NCBI RefSeq assembly: GCF_014191055.1
Contig: NZ_JACHWB010000003.1
Coordinates: 434,001 to 498,000, forward strand
Direction: 5' to 3'
DNA length: 64,000 bases
DNA from: Microvirga lupini
GTDB taxonomy: Bacteria > Pseudomonadota > Alphaproteobacteria > Rhizobiales > Beijerinckiaceae
In this document: piece by piece, positions 17,190 to 26,205 of the stretch
How the letters are laid out: each line of letters begins with the position of its first letter
How positions within the stretch are numbered: the first letter of the stretch is position 1
Position numbers and translations under genes: made by a program
The notes under the pieces: model-generated
Told to the model about the DNA's origin: nothing
Databases searched by the model: none
What the model saw: only the letters and a program-made list of their open reading frames with translations

Positions 17190-17927
17190 ATGGACCAGAG
17201 CGAGAAGCTGCATGGCCACGGGACGGTTGGGGCAGGGTCACGGCGGTCGGATGCTGTGGCAGCCGAACTTGTACGGATGATCGAGACGGGTGGTCTTCAG
17301 GAGGGCGAGCGACTTCCGGCAGAGAGAGACCTGATGCAGCGCTATGGAGTGAGTCGGGCGGCTGTTCGAGAGGCAATCGTCTCGCTCGCGAACCGGGGTC
17401 TTATTGAGACGCGCCTCGGTCATCGTCCTATCGTCCGGAAGCCCGACTATGAGATCGCCGTCGATAAAGTCGGCAACCTCGTCGGCCATCTCATGGTCGA
17501 CAGAAAGGGTGTCTGGAATCTCTTCGAAACCCGGATCTTCATGGAGGTCGGGCTGGCACGCTGGGCCGCCAAGCATGCGCGGCGTGACGACCTTGAGGAA
17601 TTGCGTGCGGCGCTCGATGGCAACCGAGAGGCCATCGGCAACTCTGTCCTGTTCGATGAAACCGATGCTGCCTTTCATGCAGTGCTGTATCAGATACCGG
17701 GCAATCCGATCTATCCGGCCATCCACAAGGCTTATGTGGAGTGGTTGACCCAGCACTGGCGTTCGATGAAGCGGGGTGCCGGCATTGATCAGATGAACTA
17801 CGCCGGCCACGAAGCCATTCTTGAGGCCATCCTCGCCCGTGATCCTGACAATGCAGAAGAAGCCATGCGGCGGCATCTGGTTGCAGCGTGGGAATTCGTC
17901 AGGTCGACCTTTCCATCGGATAACTGA
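17190..17927 (+). CDS. FCD-family GntR transcriptional regulator of the sugar operon
   Basis: A 245-residue FadR-type regulator. The N-terminal winged helix is clear (ERLPAERDLMQRYGVSRAAV, then the EAIVSLANRGLIETR region), followed by an all-helical FCD ligand-binding domain. The ATG at 17190 is chosen over an upstream in-frame one because GGAGCGAGGTGACC precedes it. The gene is divergent from the sugar/aldehyde dehydrogenase operon, the usual arrangement for a local repressor released by a sugar acid. It ends about 100 bp before the glycerophosphodiesterase gene. Confidence 0.9.
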   Translation: MDQSEKLHGHGTVGAGSRRSDAVAAELVRMIETGGLQEGERLPAERDLMQRYGVSRAAVREAIVSLANRGLIETRLGHRPIVRKPDYEIAVDKVGNLVGHLMVDRKGVWNLFETRIFMEVGLARWAAKHARRDDLEELRAALDGNREAIGNSVLFDETDAAFHAVLYQIPGNPIYPAIHKAYVEWLTQHWRSMKRGAGIDQMNYAGHEAILEAILARDPDNAEEAMRRHLVAAWEFVRSTFPSDN

Positions 17928-18030
17928 CGGTGCGTCTTGCACTGAGAGATGACTGCAATAGTTGCATGGATGCGATGGTCATCACGGCGTCATAGAAGCG
18001 CCAGTAGAGACCTGTCCAGGAGGAAGGACC

Positions 18031-19179
18031 ATGAACTATCTCGCACTTCTCTCATCTATGACCGCCCTTGTGCCTGCGATGATCGGATCATCCATGGCTC
18101 AGGAGAAGACGCAGACCGGCGCAACTACAATCGTGGTCGCCCATCGCGGCGCCAGCGGTTATCTGCCCGAACACACGCTTGAAGCCTACAAGATGGCGAT
18201 CGACATGTGAGCGGACTACATCGAGCCGGATCTTGTCGTGACAAAGGATGGCGTGCTCATCGCCCGGCATGAGCCGATGTTGAGTGGCACGACCGATGTG
18301 GCGAACAGGCCCGAGTTCGCCTCTCGCAAGATCACACGCAAAGTCGATGGAGTGGACACGAGCGACTGGTTCGCCAGTGACTTCACCCTTGCGGAAATCA
18401 AGCAGTTGCGTGCCAAGCAGGCCATGGCCGATCGCGACCAGTCGAAAAATGGGCAGTTCCAGGTCCCAACCCTTCAGGAGGTGATCGATCTCGCCAAGAA
18501 GGAAAGCGCTGCAAGGGGTAAGATTGTCGGCATCGCTCCGGAAACCAAGCACCCGACCTTCCATGCGGCTCTCGGCCTCCCGATCGAGGATCGTCTGGTG
18601 AACGTGCTCAAAGAGGCCGGCTGGTCCGATGCCTCCGCGCCAGTGGTGATCCAGAGCTTCGAAGTGGCGAACCTGAAGTACCTGAACACACGGATCGACG
18701 TGAAGCTGGCGCAACTATTGGATGCAGAGGACGTGGACAAGGACGGGAACATCGTCCTCAGTGCACCCTATGCCCAACCTTATGATTTCGTGGTGGTCGG
18801 CGACAAGCGCACCTACAAGGACCTTCTGACGAAGGAGGGTCTGGCCGAGGTCAAGTCCTATGCCGACATTTTGGCGCCGTGGAAGCCTTACATCCTTCCC
18901 ACCAAGCAGGTGGACCAGAACAGCGACGGCAAGGCGGACGACATCAACGGCGACGGCAAGTCCGATGAGCAGGATCGTGTTCTTGCCGGGCCTTCCAGTG
19001 TCGTGAAGGACGCTCATGCTGCGGGCCTTCAGGTCTTCACCTGGACATTCCGCAATGAGCCCAAGCGACTGGCCTCGACCTTCAAGGGCGATCCGGCGGC
19101 CGAGTACAAGGCTTTCTATGCTCTCGGCGTCGATGGGCTTTTCAGCGACTTCCCTGACACTGCCGTGAAGGCGCGCTGA
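18031..19179 (+). pseudogene. Periplasmic glycerophosphodiester phosphodiesterase, interrupted by in-frame TGA
   Basis: A GlpQ-type phosphodiesterase that would hydrolyse glycerophosphodiesters to glycerol 3-phosphate. A strong AGGAGGAAGG site precedes the ATG, and a signal peptide ends at SSMAQ. The active-site start HRGASGYLPEHT is intact. At 18208-18210 the frame has TGA where homologues normally have a glycine before ADYIEPDLV, so one base change (GGA to TGA) would explain it. After the stop the same frame continues with no further damage to 19179, including the metal-binding IEPD segment. Near the end is an acidic EF-hand-like stretch (DQNSDGKADDINGDGKSD). It is either a very recent pseudogene or a sequencing error. 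Confidence 0.85.
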
Positions 19180-19197
19180 TCGTCACAATCTCCTGAG

Positions 19198-19225
19198 AAA
19201 CCCGGCATCACCTGATGCCGGGTTT
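19198..19225. terminator. Intrinsic terminator, possibly bidirectional
   Basis: A perfect 13-bp inverted repeat, AAACCCGGCATCA and TGATGCCGGGTTT, separated by two bases, lies between the phosphodiesterase stop and the convergent ybaK stop. The stem carries an A-run on one side and a T-run on the other, which suits termination from both directions. Confidence 0.8.
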
Positions 19226-19237
19226 ATGTGTAAGGAG

Positions 19238-19696
19238 TTATTGGCACACGTCCACCCAATCGGCACCCACTAGATCGGCCATGCGCTGTGGATGGATGCG
19301 AACGGCCGTATGGATGGAGCCCGCAGCCGGCACGACCTCGTCGAAAGCCTGCAGCGAGATATCGCAGTAGACGGGCAGGGGCGTTGCAAGTCCAAAGGGG
19401 CAAACCCCACCCACGGGATGACCAGTCAGGGTCTTGACCTGCTCCGCATCGAGCATGGAGGCCTTGCCTCCGAAGGTCGCCTTCACCTTCTTGTTGTCGA
19501 GTCGAGCAGTCCCGCTCGTGACCACAAGAAAGCTTTTCCCTCCAACACAGAGGGAGAGGGTCTTGGCGATTTTCTCTGGGCCGACGCCATGCGCTTCTGC
19601 CGCCTGGGCTACGGTGGCAGTGCTGGTATCCATCTCGATGATCTCGATGTCCGGGGCCTTCTGGGCGAAGAAAGCGCGAACGGACTCAAGGCTCAT
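19238..19696 (-). CDS. YbaK/EbsC-type aminoacyl-tRNA deacylase
   Basis: A 152-residue single-domain protein of the YbaK/ProX superfamily, which hydrolyses mischarged tRNA in trans (for example Cys-tRNA(Pro)). Diagnostic features are the central EKIAKTLSLCVGGK segment with the conserved lysine and GHPVGGVCPFGL, the family's glycine/proline loop. The length matches free-standing members. It is transcribed leftward and converges on the phosphodiesterase gene across a shared terminator. Which tRNA it edits cannot be told from sequence. Confidence 0.9.
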   Translation of the reverse strand: MSLESVRAFFAQKAPDIEIIEMDTSTATVAQAAEAHGVGPEKIAKTLSLCVGGKSFLVVTSGTARLDNKKVKATFGGKASMLDAEQVKTLTGHPVGGVCPFGLATPLPVYCDISLQAFDEVVPAAGSIHTAVRIHPQRMADLVGADWVDVCQ

Positions 19697-19816
19697 GGCC
19701 GGTGACCTCCTGCAAGCTGACGAGGATCATGAGAGCCCGTCCCAAGGACATGCATCTCATCGAATGACGACTACGCTCATCATAGCCGCCACCTTGCAGA
19801 GAGTGCAAACTCGGTC

Positions 19817-20671
19817 TTACCCCTCGGCCTCCGGGTAGTCCGCGTTACGGCTCGTCTCGGCCCAGGTATCGATCTCGGCCAAGGTTTCCTTGAGCTTGTT
19901 CTTAACGCCTTCGAGAGCGATCGAGCCCAGCACCAAGTGCTTCGGGGGGCTTTCCGCCTCGACAGCTTTGACGATGGCTTCAACGGCTCGCACAGGATCC
20001 CCTGGCTGCTTGCCACTGTAATTGGCTGTCGCGTCAAGCCGAGCTCCGACCGTATTCTGGTAATCGGCAATCGTCGGCCGCCGCTGCTGCAGGGATCGCC
20101 CGGCCCAATCGGTGCGGAATGGCCCCGGCTCGACGCAGGTCACCCTTATGCCGAGCGGCGCGACTTCCCTGGAGAGGGAATCCGACAAGCCCTCGACCGC
20201 ATGCTTGGTCGCTGCATAGTAGCCGGACCCTTCGAACCCGATAAAACCCGCCTGGGACGAGATGTTGACGATATGGCCGCGACGGCGGGCCCGCATGCCG
20301 GGCAGCACAGCACGGGTCATGGCCGCAAGGCCGAATACGTTCGTCTCGAACTGGGCACGGATCTCGGCATCATCGCCTTCCTCGATAGAGGACTGGTATC
20401 CGTAACCGGCGTTGTTCACCAGCACGTCGATGGACCCGAAGCGCTCCTCCGCTGCTTTCACGGCTGCGGCGATCTGATCTGGCTTGGTGACGTCGAGCGA
20501 CAGAGCGAGGGCGTTCCTCTCATTTCCCTGTGTCAGATCCTGTACGCGGCCGACATCGCGGGCGGTCACCACCGCACGCCAGCCCCGGCGCAGCACGATT
20601 TGAGCAAGCTCGCGGCCAAATCCGGTGGAGCAGCCTGTTATGAACCAGACGGGATTGTCGTTCAATGCCAT
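19817..20671 (-). CDS. Short-chain dehydrogenase/reductase
   Basis: A 284-residue classical SDR. The cofactor loop TGCSTGFGRELA begins at residue 12, followed by NNAG, a catalytic Ser region and YYAATKHA carrying the Tyr and Lys. The ATG at 20671 is chosen because AGGAG lies just upstream; the open frame extends 13 codons further. The TGCSTGFG variant is common in SDRs annotated as oxidoreductases of unknown substrate. It is a single leftward gene and shows no link to its neighbours. Confidence 0.88.
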   Translation of the reverse strand: MALNDNPVWFITGCSTGFGRELAQIVLRRGWRAVVTARDVGRVQDLTQGNERNALALSLDVTKPDQIAAAVKAAEERFGSIDVLVNNAGYGYQSSIEEGDDAEIRAQFETNVFGLAAMTRAVLPGMRARRRGHIVNISSQAGFIGFEGSGYYAATKHAVEGLSDSLSREVAPLGIRVTCVEPGPFRTDWAGRSLQQRRPTIADYQNTVGARLDATANYSGKQPGDPVRAVEAIVKAVEAESPPKHLVLGSIALEGVKNKLKETLAEIDTWAETSRNADYPEAEG

Positions 20672-20766
20672 GCGCGGTCTCCTCTGCTTGGACGGATGCG
20701 GGAAGGGCATATAGGGCCTGATCTGTGAGGGTGAACCGGTTCCCTCGGTTTGATCTCCAGAAGAAG

Positions 20767-21738
20767 CTAGGGTTTCTGGAAATCCACGAGGGGTTCGTCA
20801 TAGATCCCGGTAAGGAGCCTGCCGTCCCTCCTGACGACGCCGCGATACATGCCGGAGCAGTTGAAGGGCAGGGATACATTGCCGTCGCGATCCACGGCAA
20901 TGATCCCGCCCGAGCCACCCGCTGGAGCAAGCATATCGATCACCACGGCACGCGAGGCCTGATCCAAGGTCTGACCCGCATAACGCATACGGGATGCGAT
21001 CTCGTGCGCAGCCGCATAGCGAATGAAGATCTCACCATGGCCGGTCGCCGACACAGCGCAGGTCTCGTTGTCGGCCCATGTTCCGGCACCGATGACGGGG
21101 CTGTCGCCCACTCGCCCGGGTGCTTTCGCCGTCATGCCTCCGGTAGAAGTGGCCGCTGCAATGTTGCCATGCCTGTCGCGGGCCACCGCACCGACCGTGC
21201 CGTGCTTTCGCGACTCGTCCTGATCGTCCGCGCCGCTCTGGCGCATGGCAAGCGTCTCCTGCAGGGCCTGCCAGCGCTGATCGGTGTAGAAATAGGAAGG
21301 CTCTTCGAACGTCAAACCCTGCCTGCGGCAAAATTCCAGAGCGCTCTCGCCGATCAGCACCACGTGGCCTGAATGCTCCATCACAGCCCGGGCGGCGAGA
21401 ACCGGATTGCGCGGGCCGCAGATTCCGGCAACGGCTCCTGCGGAGCGGTCTCTGCCGTTCATGACTGCCGCGTCCATCTCCTGCCTACCGGCGGAAGTAT
21501 AGACCGCACCGCGCCCAGCATTGAAAAGCGACTCATCCTCGAGCGCCATCACGGCGGCAGTGACGGCATCAAGAGCGCTTCCGCCATCGGCAAGGACGAC
21601 GCGTCCCGCTTCGAGGGCGCGGCGCAAGCCAGCGTGGTAGGCGGCTTCCCGCTCCGGCGTCATCTTGCTGCGCAGGATCGTTCCCGCGCCGCCGTGGACG
21701 GCGAGAGCAAAATCATTGCTGGTTGTGGTGCTGGTCAT
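20767..21738 (-). CDS. Isoaspartyl peptidase/L-asparaginase (Ntn-hydrolase, plant type)
   Basis: A 323-residue Ntn-hydrolase. The N-terminus has ALAVHGGAGT, and the autocleavage site HGTVGAVA places the catalytic threonine at residue 181. These enzymes cleave themselves before that Thr and then hydrolyse beta-aspartyl dipeptides and, more weakly, asparagine. No signal peptide is seen, so it is cytoplasmic. It is the last gene of a seven-gene leftward operon, 4 bp after the P1 aminopeptidase, with a creatininase-like protein and a GntR regulator upstream and a peptide importer divergent from it. Isoaspartyl peptides are the likely substrates by family. Confidence 0.92.
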   Translation of the reverse strand: MTSTTTSNDFALAVHGGAGTILRSKMTPEREAAYHAGLRRALEAGRVVLADGGSALDAVTAAVMALEDESLFNAGRGAVYTSAGRQEMDAAVMNGRDRSAGAVAGICGPRNPVLAARAVMEHSGHVVLIGESALEFCRRQGLTFEEPSYFYTDQRWQALQETLAMRQSGADDQDESRKHGTVGAVARDRHGNIAAATSTGGMTAKAPGRVGDSPVIGAGTWADNETCAVSATGHGEIFIRYAAAHEIASRMRYAGQTLDQASRAVVIDMLAPAGGSGGIIAVDRDGNVSLPFNCSGMYRGVVRRDGRLLTGIYDEPLVDFQKP

Positions 21739-21742
21739 GAGG

Positions 21743-22798
21743 TCAGGTATCCGAAGAAAGAGCGAAAAGGGTATCGGTCAGGGCAGGACGGTGACGCCCG
21801 TCCCGGCCGGTCATGGACCCAGCGGCGACGAGTGCATCGAGAACGGCCTCCTGTGTGGCATCAGCCATGGCCTCGAAGAGCAGGTCGATCCGATCCTCGT
21901 TGAGGATGCGGATTTCGACCAGAGCCGACTTCTCGTCATGCGAGAGAACATTGGCCGTTGTGAAGCCGAGGGCGATGTCGCCGCTGCCGTGCCCCCAGAA
22001 GGATCCGAGGCGAGCAAGGCCCACTCCGGGGCGACGAATGACGCGCTTGAGCTGCCGGTCGCTTAAGGGGATGTCTGTCGCCGCAATAATGATGATAGAG
22101 CCCTTCTCCGTGGCCTCTCTCTCCGCACGAGCCCTGGGTGGTGCGATCACCTCGCCGTCGGGCAGGCGCAGGTCGCCGGATCGGCCGAAGTTCGAGAGAA
22201 CGAGCACACCCAGTTGATAGCTATGGCCGTCGAGATCGAGGCGCCGGGATGAGGTGCCTATGCCGCCCTTGAAGCCGAAGGTGCTCATGCCGCAGCCTGC
22301 CCCCACCGAGCCGACCTCAAACTCAGAGGAGGCATCCGTCATGGCGGCTCGCGCATCATCCTCAGTTACGGCAAGGGCCTGGATATCATTCAGATAGCCG
22401 TCGTTGCACTCGAACACGACGGGGTTCACCGTGGCGGTCTCGCGGCCGATATCCGTGTTATGCTCGATTGCGTGACGCACCAGAGCTGTACAGCAGGTGC
22501 CGACGGAGAGGGTGTTTGTCAGAAGAATAGGCGTCTCAATCGTACCCAGTTCCTCCACCTGCACCAAGCCGGCGCTTTTTCCGAACCCGTTCAGGACATG
22601 AACAGCCGCTATAGGCTTCTCGCGATAGAGATTTCCGCTATGGGGGATAATGGCCGTGACTCCCGTGCGGATCTCCCCATGCACGAGCGTACGATGACCG
22701 ACACGAACACCCGGCACGTCCGCAATGCTGTTCAACTCGCCCGTCGGCAGGCCGCCGCAGGCAAGGTCAGCATCGCGGGCACGAGCGGGACGTTTCAT
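21743..22798 (-). CDS. P1 family peptidase (DmpA/BapA-like aminopeptidase)
   Basis: A 351-residue DmpA-fold N-terminal nucleophile peptidase. It has the N-terminal NSIADVPGVRVGH signature, the GGIGTSSR loop, and a GSIIIIAATDIPL segment whose serine (residue 234) is the expected nucleophile freed by self-cleavage after Gly233. Members remove N-terminal D- or beta-amino acids from small peptides. The ATG at 22798 overlaps the deacetylase stop (ATGA), and AGAGGA lies 9 nt upstream; an earlier ATG at 22807 abuts that site and is less likely. Confidence 0.9.
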   Translation of the reverse strand: MKRPARARDADLACGGLPTGELNSIADVPGVRVGHRTLVHGEIRTGVTAIIPHSGNLYREKPIAAVHVLNGFGKSAGLVQVEELGTIETPILLTNTLSVGTCCTALVRHAIEHNTDIGRETATVNPVVFECNDGYLNDIQALAVTEDDARAAMTDASSEFEVGSVGAGCGMSTFGFKGGIGTSSRRLDLDGHSYQLGVLVLSNFGRSGDLRLPDGEVIAPPRARAEREATEKGSIIIIAATDIPLSDRQLKRVIRRPGVGLARLGSFWGHGSGDIALGFTTANVLSHDEKSALVEIRILNEDRIDLLFEAMADATQEAVLDALVAAGSMTGRDGRHRPALTDTLFALSSDT

Positions 22799-23694
22799 CT
22801 CAGGCATTCCTCTTTCACGAAAGCTGCGATCTCCGCGTGGGTTGCCACCCATACGTCCGAACGCCTGGTGATCTCCTCCAGGAGCCTTTCCAGGATCCAA
22901 ATGCGCGAGCGGTAGCCGGTCACATGGGGGTGCATGGTGAGCAGAAAGAGGCCACCTTCCTCGTATGCGCGCTCGAATTCACGGAAGAAAATATCGTAGA
23001 CAGCAGTCGGCGGCGTGTGTGGACGTAGCCCGTTGAAGCGATGCATGTTGAAATAGACGGCATCATCCCGGATCCATTCAACCGGAAGCTCCACGATGCC
23101 GGTGGGCTCGCCCTGCTCCATGAGTTCATAAGGGTCATCGTCAGCCATGAGCGACGAATCGTATAGGAGACCGAGTTCGCGCTCGATGCGCAAGGTGCTT
23201 GGGCTGAAGTCCCAGGAGGGAGTGCGCAGTCCAACCGGACGCACGCCTGTGATCCTTTCCAGGGTATCGGTCGCCCGGAACATCAGGTCGCGTTCGATCT
23301 CATAAGGCAGCTGACTGTTGAGTTCGTGAATCCAGCCATGGATACCGATTTCATGGCCTTCCGCCGCAACCCGTCGCTGTTCATCCTCATAAAGGAGTGC
23401 GGCCACGGCAGGAACAAAGAACGTGGCTTTGGCATCATACTTGGCAAGAGCGTTCAGAATGCGCGGCACGCCCTGGCGGTTGCCGTACTGGCCCTGCGAC
23501 ATGCGCCCGATGGACTTCCCGCCATCGCGCAGCTCATTCGTCTCATGGTCGGAATCGAATGAGAGGGCGACGGCGCAACGGGCACCGTTCTTCCACCGGG
23601 CAGGTTTCAACGAGCGCCCGGCGCGCACATGATCCACCTTGCCGCGCCAGGTCTGCTCATCCCAAGTCCAGGGCTGGCTGCTCATATCGTCCAT
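22795..23694 (-). CDS. Polysaccharide deacetylase-fold hydrolase (PuuE/allantoinase-like)
   Basis: A 299-residue NodB-fold protein. The metal site is visible as Asp47/Asp49 (LSFDSDHE) and His119/His123 (HGWIH), and a TMHPHVTGYRSR segment lies near the C-terminus. No signal peptide is present, so it acts in the cytoplasm. Its length and the MHPH/GYR motif are closer to the PuuE-type (metal-independent allantoinase) or related amide hydrolases than to secreted chitin/peptidoglycan deacetylases. It overlaps the P1 peptidase gene by 4 bp. Within the operon a role in C-N bond hydrolysis of an amide or cyclic amide is plausible but unproven. Confidence 0.8.
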   Translation of the reverse strand: MDDMSSQPWTWDEQTWRGKVDHVRAGRSLKPARWKNGARCAVALSFDSDHETNELRDGGKSIGRMSQGQYGNRQGVPRILNALAKYDAKATFFVPAVAALLYEDEQRRVAAEGHEIGIHGWIHELNSQLPYEIERDLMFRATDTLERITGVRPVGLRTPSWDFSPSTLRIERELGLLYDSSLMADDDPYELMEQGEPTGIVELPVEWIRDDAVYFNMHRFNGLRPHTPPTAVYDIFFREFERAYEEGGLFLLTMHPHVTGYRSRIWILERLLEEITRRSDVWVATHAEIAAFVKEECLR

Positions 23695-23740
23695 AATGGT
23701 CTCAATTCCTTGTCTGGCACAGTCTGAAGGTAGCAACGGC

Positions 23741-24496
23741 TCAGGAGCGCCCACCATCCACGGAGATGATTTGCCCGGAAATCCAGGCGGCCGCATCGGA
23801 CGCCAGGAACATCACGGTGTCGGCAATGTCCTGCGGGTGCCCAAGGCGGCGGGTGTGAATGCTTTCCACCAGGCGAGCCTGACCGTCGGGTCCGTAGCTC
23901 TCCCACTGGCGTTGCGTGGCAGGGTTCGACAGCACGAAGCCGGGCGCCACGCTGTTCACGGTAATGCCGAAGGGGCCGAGTTCGAAGCTGAGTTGCTTCG
24001 TCAGTCCAACCAGTGCGTGCTTGGAGGCCGTATAAGCCTGAATACCGGTGAGGCTCGGGCGCAGCCCGGCTCCTGACGAGATATTGACGATGCGCCCGAA
24101 CTGCCCTCGCTTCATGTGCGGCGCTGCTGCCTGCGAGCACCAGAAGGCGCCATGCACATTGGCTTCGAAGAGGACCAGCCAGTCCTGCTCGCTGACCTCC
24201 TCGATGGGCTTTGCGACCTGTCCGCGAACACCCCCAGCGCAGTTGACGAGGATGTCGATGCCGCCGAGCGTCTCGGCCATGTCGGCGAAGACAGTGGCAA
24301 CAGCGGATCGATCTGCGAGGTCGAGGGCGCGGGTTGCCTTGGCCCCGGCCTCGGTTGCGACGCGCAGACCATTCTCGTCCAGATCAAGAGCCCACACATG
24401 TGCGCCCTCGGCGGCTAACGACCGGACGATGCTGCGCCCGATGCCCTGTGCGGCTCCCGTGACGGCGACGCGGCGGTTGGTAAAGTCGAGTTTCAT
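23741..24496 (-). CDS. SDR family oxidoreductase (FabG-like)
   Basis: A 251-residue classical SDR with TGAAQGIG from residue 13, NCAGG near 85-89, Ser140 region NISSG and YTASK with Tyr155 and Lys159. The C-terminus (GQIISVDGG) is typical of FabG-like members. It overlaps the ketopantoate-reductase-like gene by 4 bp and is followed 46 bp later by the deacetylase. The substrate is unknown; operon membership suggests an alcohol or keto group on the imported compound. Confidence 0.88.
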   Translation of the reverse strand: MKLDFTNRRVAVTGAAQGIGRSIVRSLAAEGAHVWALDLDENGLRVATEAGAKATRALDLADRSAVATVFADMAETLGGIDILVNCAGGVRGQVAKPIEEVSEQDWLVLFEANVHGAFWCSQAAAPHMKRGQFGRIVNISSGAGLRPSLTGIQAYTASKHALVGLTKQLSFELGPFGITVNSVAPGFVLSNPATQRQWESYGPDGQARLVESIHTRRLGHPQDIADTVMFLASDAAAWISGQIISVDGGRS

Positions 24497-25509
24497 AGGG
24501 TCAGCATCTCGTCGAGCGTGGACCAGGATTGTTCGCGGCGGCCATCCTCGATGTCATGGATCAGGGAGACCAGCTTATTGATCGCAGGCGTAGGGATGCC
24601 GGCTTCCTGGCCGAGGGATCCGATGATGGCGATCTGAGCGTCGACCTCGGTCTTGCGCTTGCGCACGGCAAGATCACGCCAGATGCCGGAATGGGTCTTC
24701 GCGGTATGGAGGTTAAACTCTGCCATCTCGGCAACAGAGTGCCTTGCGGCTGCCTCGTCCGCCCCCGGCATGAAGGCATCAGGATCAAAACCATTGAAGC
24801 CCAAGGGCTTCACGCCGCGGGCTTTCGCCACCGCCATCACTTCCTGTCCAAGCCGATGGTAGACGGGGAAGTGACGCTCCGACGCCAGGTTTTCCGACAT
24901 CGAGGCATTCGTCAGCGCGGTTGCGAAGAGCAGGGAGCCGTAGCCGAGCTTGCCCCAGAGATAACCCCAGATGTTGTCGGTTAGCACCGCCTTTGGCTCG
25001 AAGATCGAGAGCAGGCGGTGATAGTCGCGCACCGCGTCTGTCGCCTGCCCGTCGAGGCCGCCGACGGCCACGGCTGCCCGATTGCCAAAGAGAATCCGGC
25101 CGGGCTCGAGCCAGTCGGCTCCGAAATTGACGAAGCATCCCACCGTGCGCTCGGCACCGATCTCCTCGGCGATGGTGATCTCGTTCAACCCATTCTGGGC
25201 GGAGAGGACGGTACCATCCTCCGCCAGGTGCGGTTTCAGAGCACGCACAGCATCGCGAGTGTGGTGAGCTTTGACGGCAAGGATGATGCGCTTGAACTGC
25301 CCCGTCACCTCGCCCGGCAAGGCGGCTTTCACAGACTGGCGGAAGGTTTCCACGGGGCCCTCGATGAGAAGGCCGTGGCGCTTCATCGCTTCCACATGTG
25401 GCTCAACGATGTCGACGAGCAGCACATCCTCGCCGGCACGAGCGAGATAGGCGCCAAGGGTGCCGCCGATCGCGCCGGCTCCCCAGATCAGAATCGTGTT
25501 CTCGCTCAT
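24493..25509 (-). CDS. Ketopantoate reductase family protein (PanE/ApbA-like)
   Basis: A 338-residue NAD(P)H-dependent reductase. The Rossmann loop WGAGAIGGTLG is at residues 9-19, the catalytic lysine region is ILAVKAHHT, and the helical C-terminal domain has NLHTAKTHSGIWRDLAVRK. It is longer than typical PanE proteins and sits in a catabolic operon, so it is probably not the pantothenate enzyme but a paralogue reducing another 2-keto acid. It directly abuts the creatininase-like gene and overlaps the SDR by 4 bp. Confidence 0.82.
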   Translation of the reverse strand: MSENTILIWGAGAIGGTLGAYLARAGEDVLLVDIVEPHVEAMKRHGLLIEGPVETFRQSVKAALPGEVTGQFKRIILAVKAHHTRDAVRALKPHLAEDGTVLSAQNGLNEITIAEEIGAERTVGCFVNFGADWLEPGRILFGNRAAVAVGGLDGQATDAVRDYHRLLSIFEPKAVLTDNIWGYLWGKLGYGSLLFATALTNASMSENLASERHFPVYHRLGQEVMAVAKARGVKPLGFNGFDPDAFMPGADEAAARHSVAEMAEFNLHTAKTHSGIWRDLAVRKRKTEVDAQIAIIGSLGQEAGIPTPAINKLVSLIHDIEDGRREQSWSTLDEMLTL

Positions 25510-26205
25510 TTACCAGTTCTCGATCAGGGCGCGGGTCTCGTCGATGGCTACCGACCAGATGGCGTTCATGTCTTCATCAGAGCGTTGGAAGTACCCGCCG
25601 AAATTCCCGTCCTGCAGGATCTCGCGGACACCCTCAGGACCGAAGGTCCGCATGCGGTCCAGATCGACCATGGGCTTCTGGTGGGAGGGCTGCTCAATGC
25701 CGGGCAGGCGCGTCCAAGGGAAATTCTCCATCCAGGAGGCATGCGATGCGATGGGGTCGATCTCCTTCACCTTTTCGAAGGTGCGAGGAGCGTTCCACCA
25801 GTTGTGAAATTTCACACGGCATTCGGAATTAGCGCCCATCCACTCGATCGCTGCCGTATGTCCCGGCGTATTGCCGCCATGTCCGTTGACGAAGAGGATG
25901 CGACGAAAACCGGTGCGCTTCAGCGAATCGAGAATGTCCGTAATGATCCTCAGGTAGGTATCGGCCTTCAGGGAGACCGTGCCAGGGTAGGCCATGAAAT
26001 AAGGGGTGATACCGTAGGCCTGAACCGGAAAGACGGGAACGCCGGTCGGCTCGGCGGCCTCGGCGGCCACATGTTCGGCCAGGATGCTGTCGACGGAGAG
26101 ACTCAGGTAGGCGTGCTGCTCAGTGCAGCCCAGCGGGACGACGGCGCGATCATCCGTCTTCAGGTACTCTTCCACCTGAAGCCAGTTCATCTCACTGATT
26201 TTCAT
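25510..26205 (-). CDS. Creatininase family protein (metal-dependent amidohydrolase)
   Basis: A 231-residue creatininase-fold protein. Metal ligands match the family: Glu29 and His31 in CTEQHAYL, Asp39 in SVDS and His109 in the NGHGGN motif. Related enzymes open cyclic amides (creatinine, formamidopyrimidine products) or cleave peptides (mycofactocin MftE). The glycines in NGHGGN, as in MftE-like members, argue against true creatininase, which has a different residue pattern here. Its start overlaps the regulator stop. The substrate is unknown; the peptide importer in the same regulon suggests a peptide or cyclic peptide. Confidence 0.85.
   Translation of the reverse strand: MKISEMNWLQVEEYLKTDDRAVVPLGCTEQHAYLSLSVDSILAEHVAAEAAEPTGVPVFPVQAYGITPYFMAYPGTVSLKADTYLRIITDILDSLKRTGFRRILFVNGHGGNTPGHTAAIEWMGANSECRVKFHNWWNAPRTFEKVKEIDPIASHASWMENFPWTRLPGIEQPSHQKPMVDLDRMRTFGPEGVREILQDGNFGGYFQRSDEDMNAIWSVAIDETRALIENW

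Noticed and set aside
18208..18210. TGA as a selenocysteine codon in the glycerophosphodiesterase
   Set aside because: The family has glycine here, not a redox cysteine, and no selenocysteine insertion hairpin is evident just downstream. A single-base change is simpler.
25510..26205. True creatininase giving a creatinine degradation pathway
   Set aside because: The NGHGGN motif is of the wider family and no creatinase or sarcosine oxidase gene is nearby.
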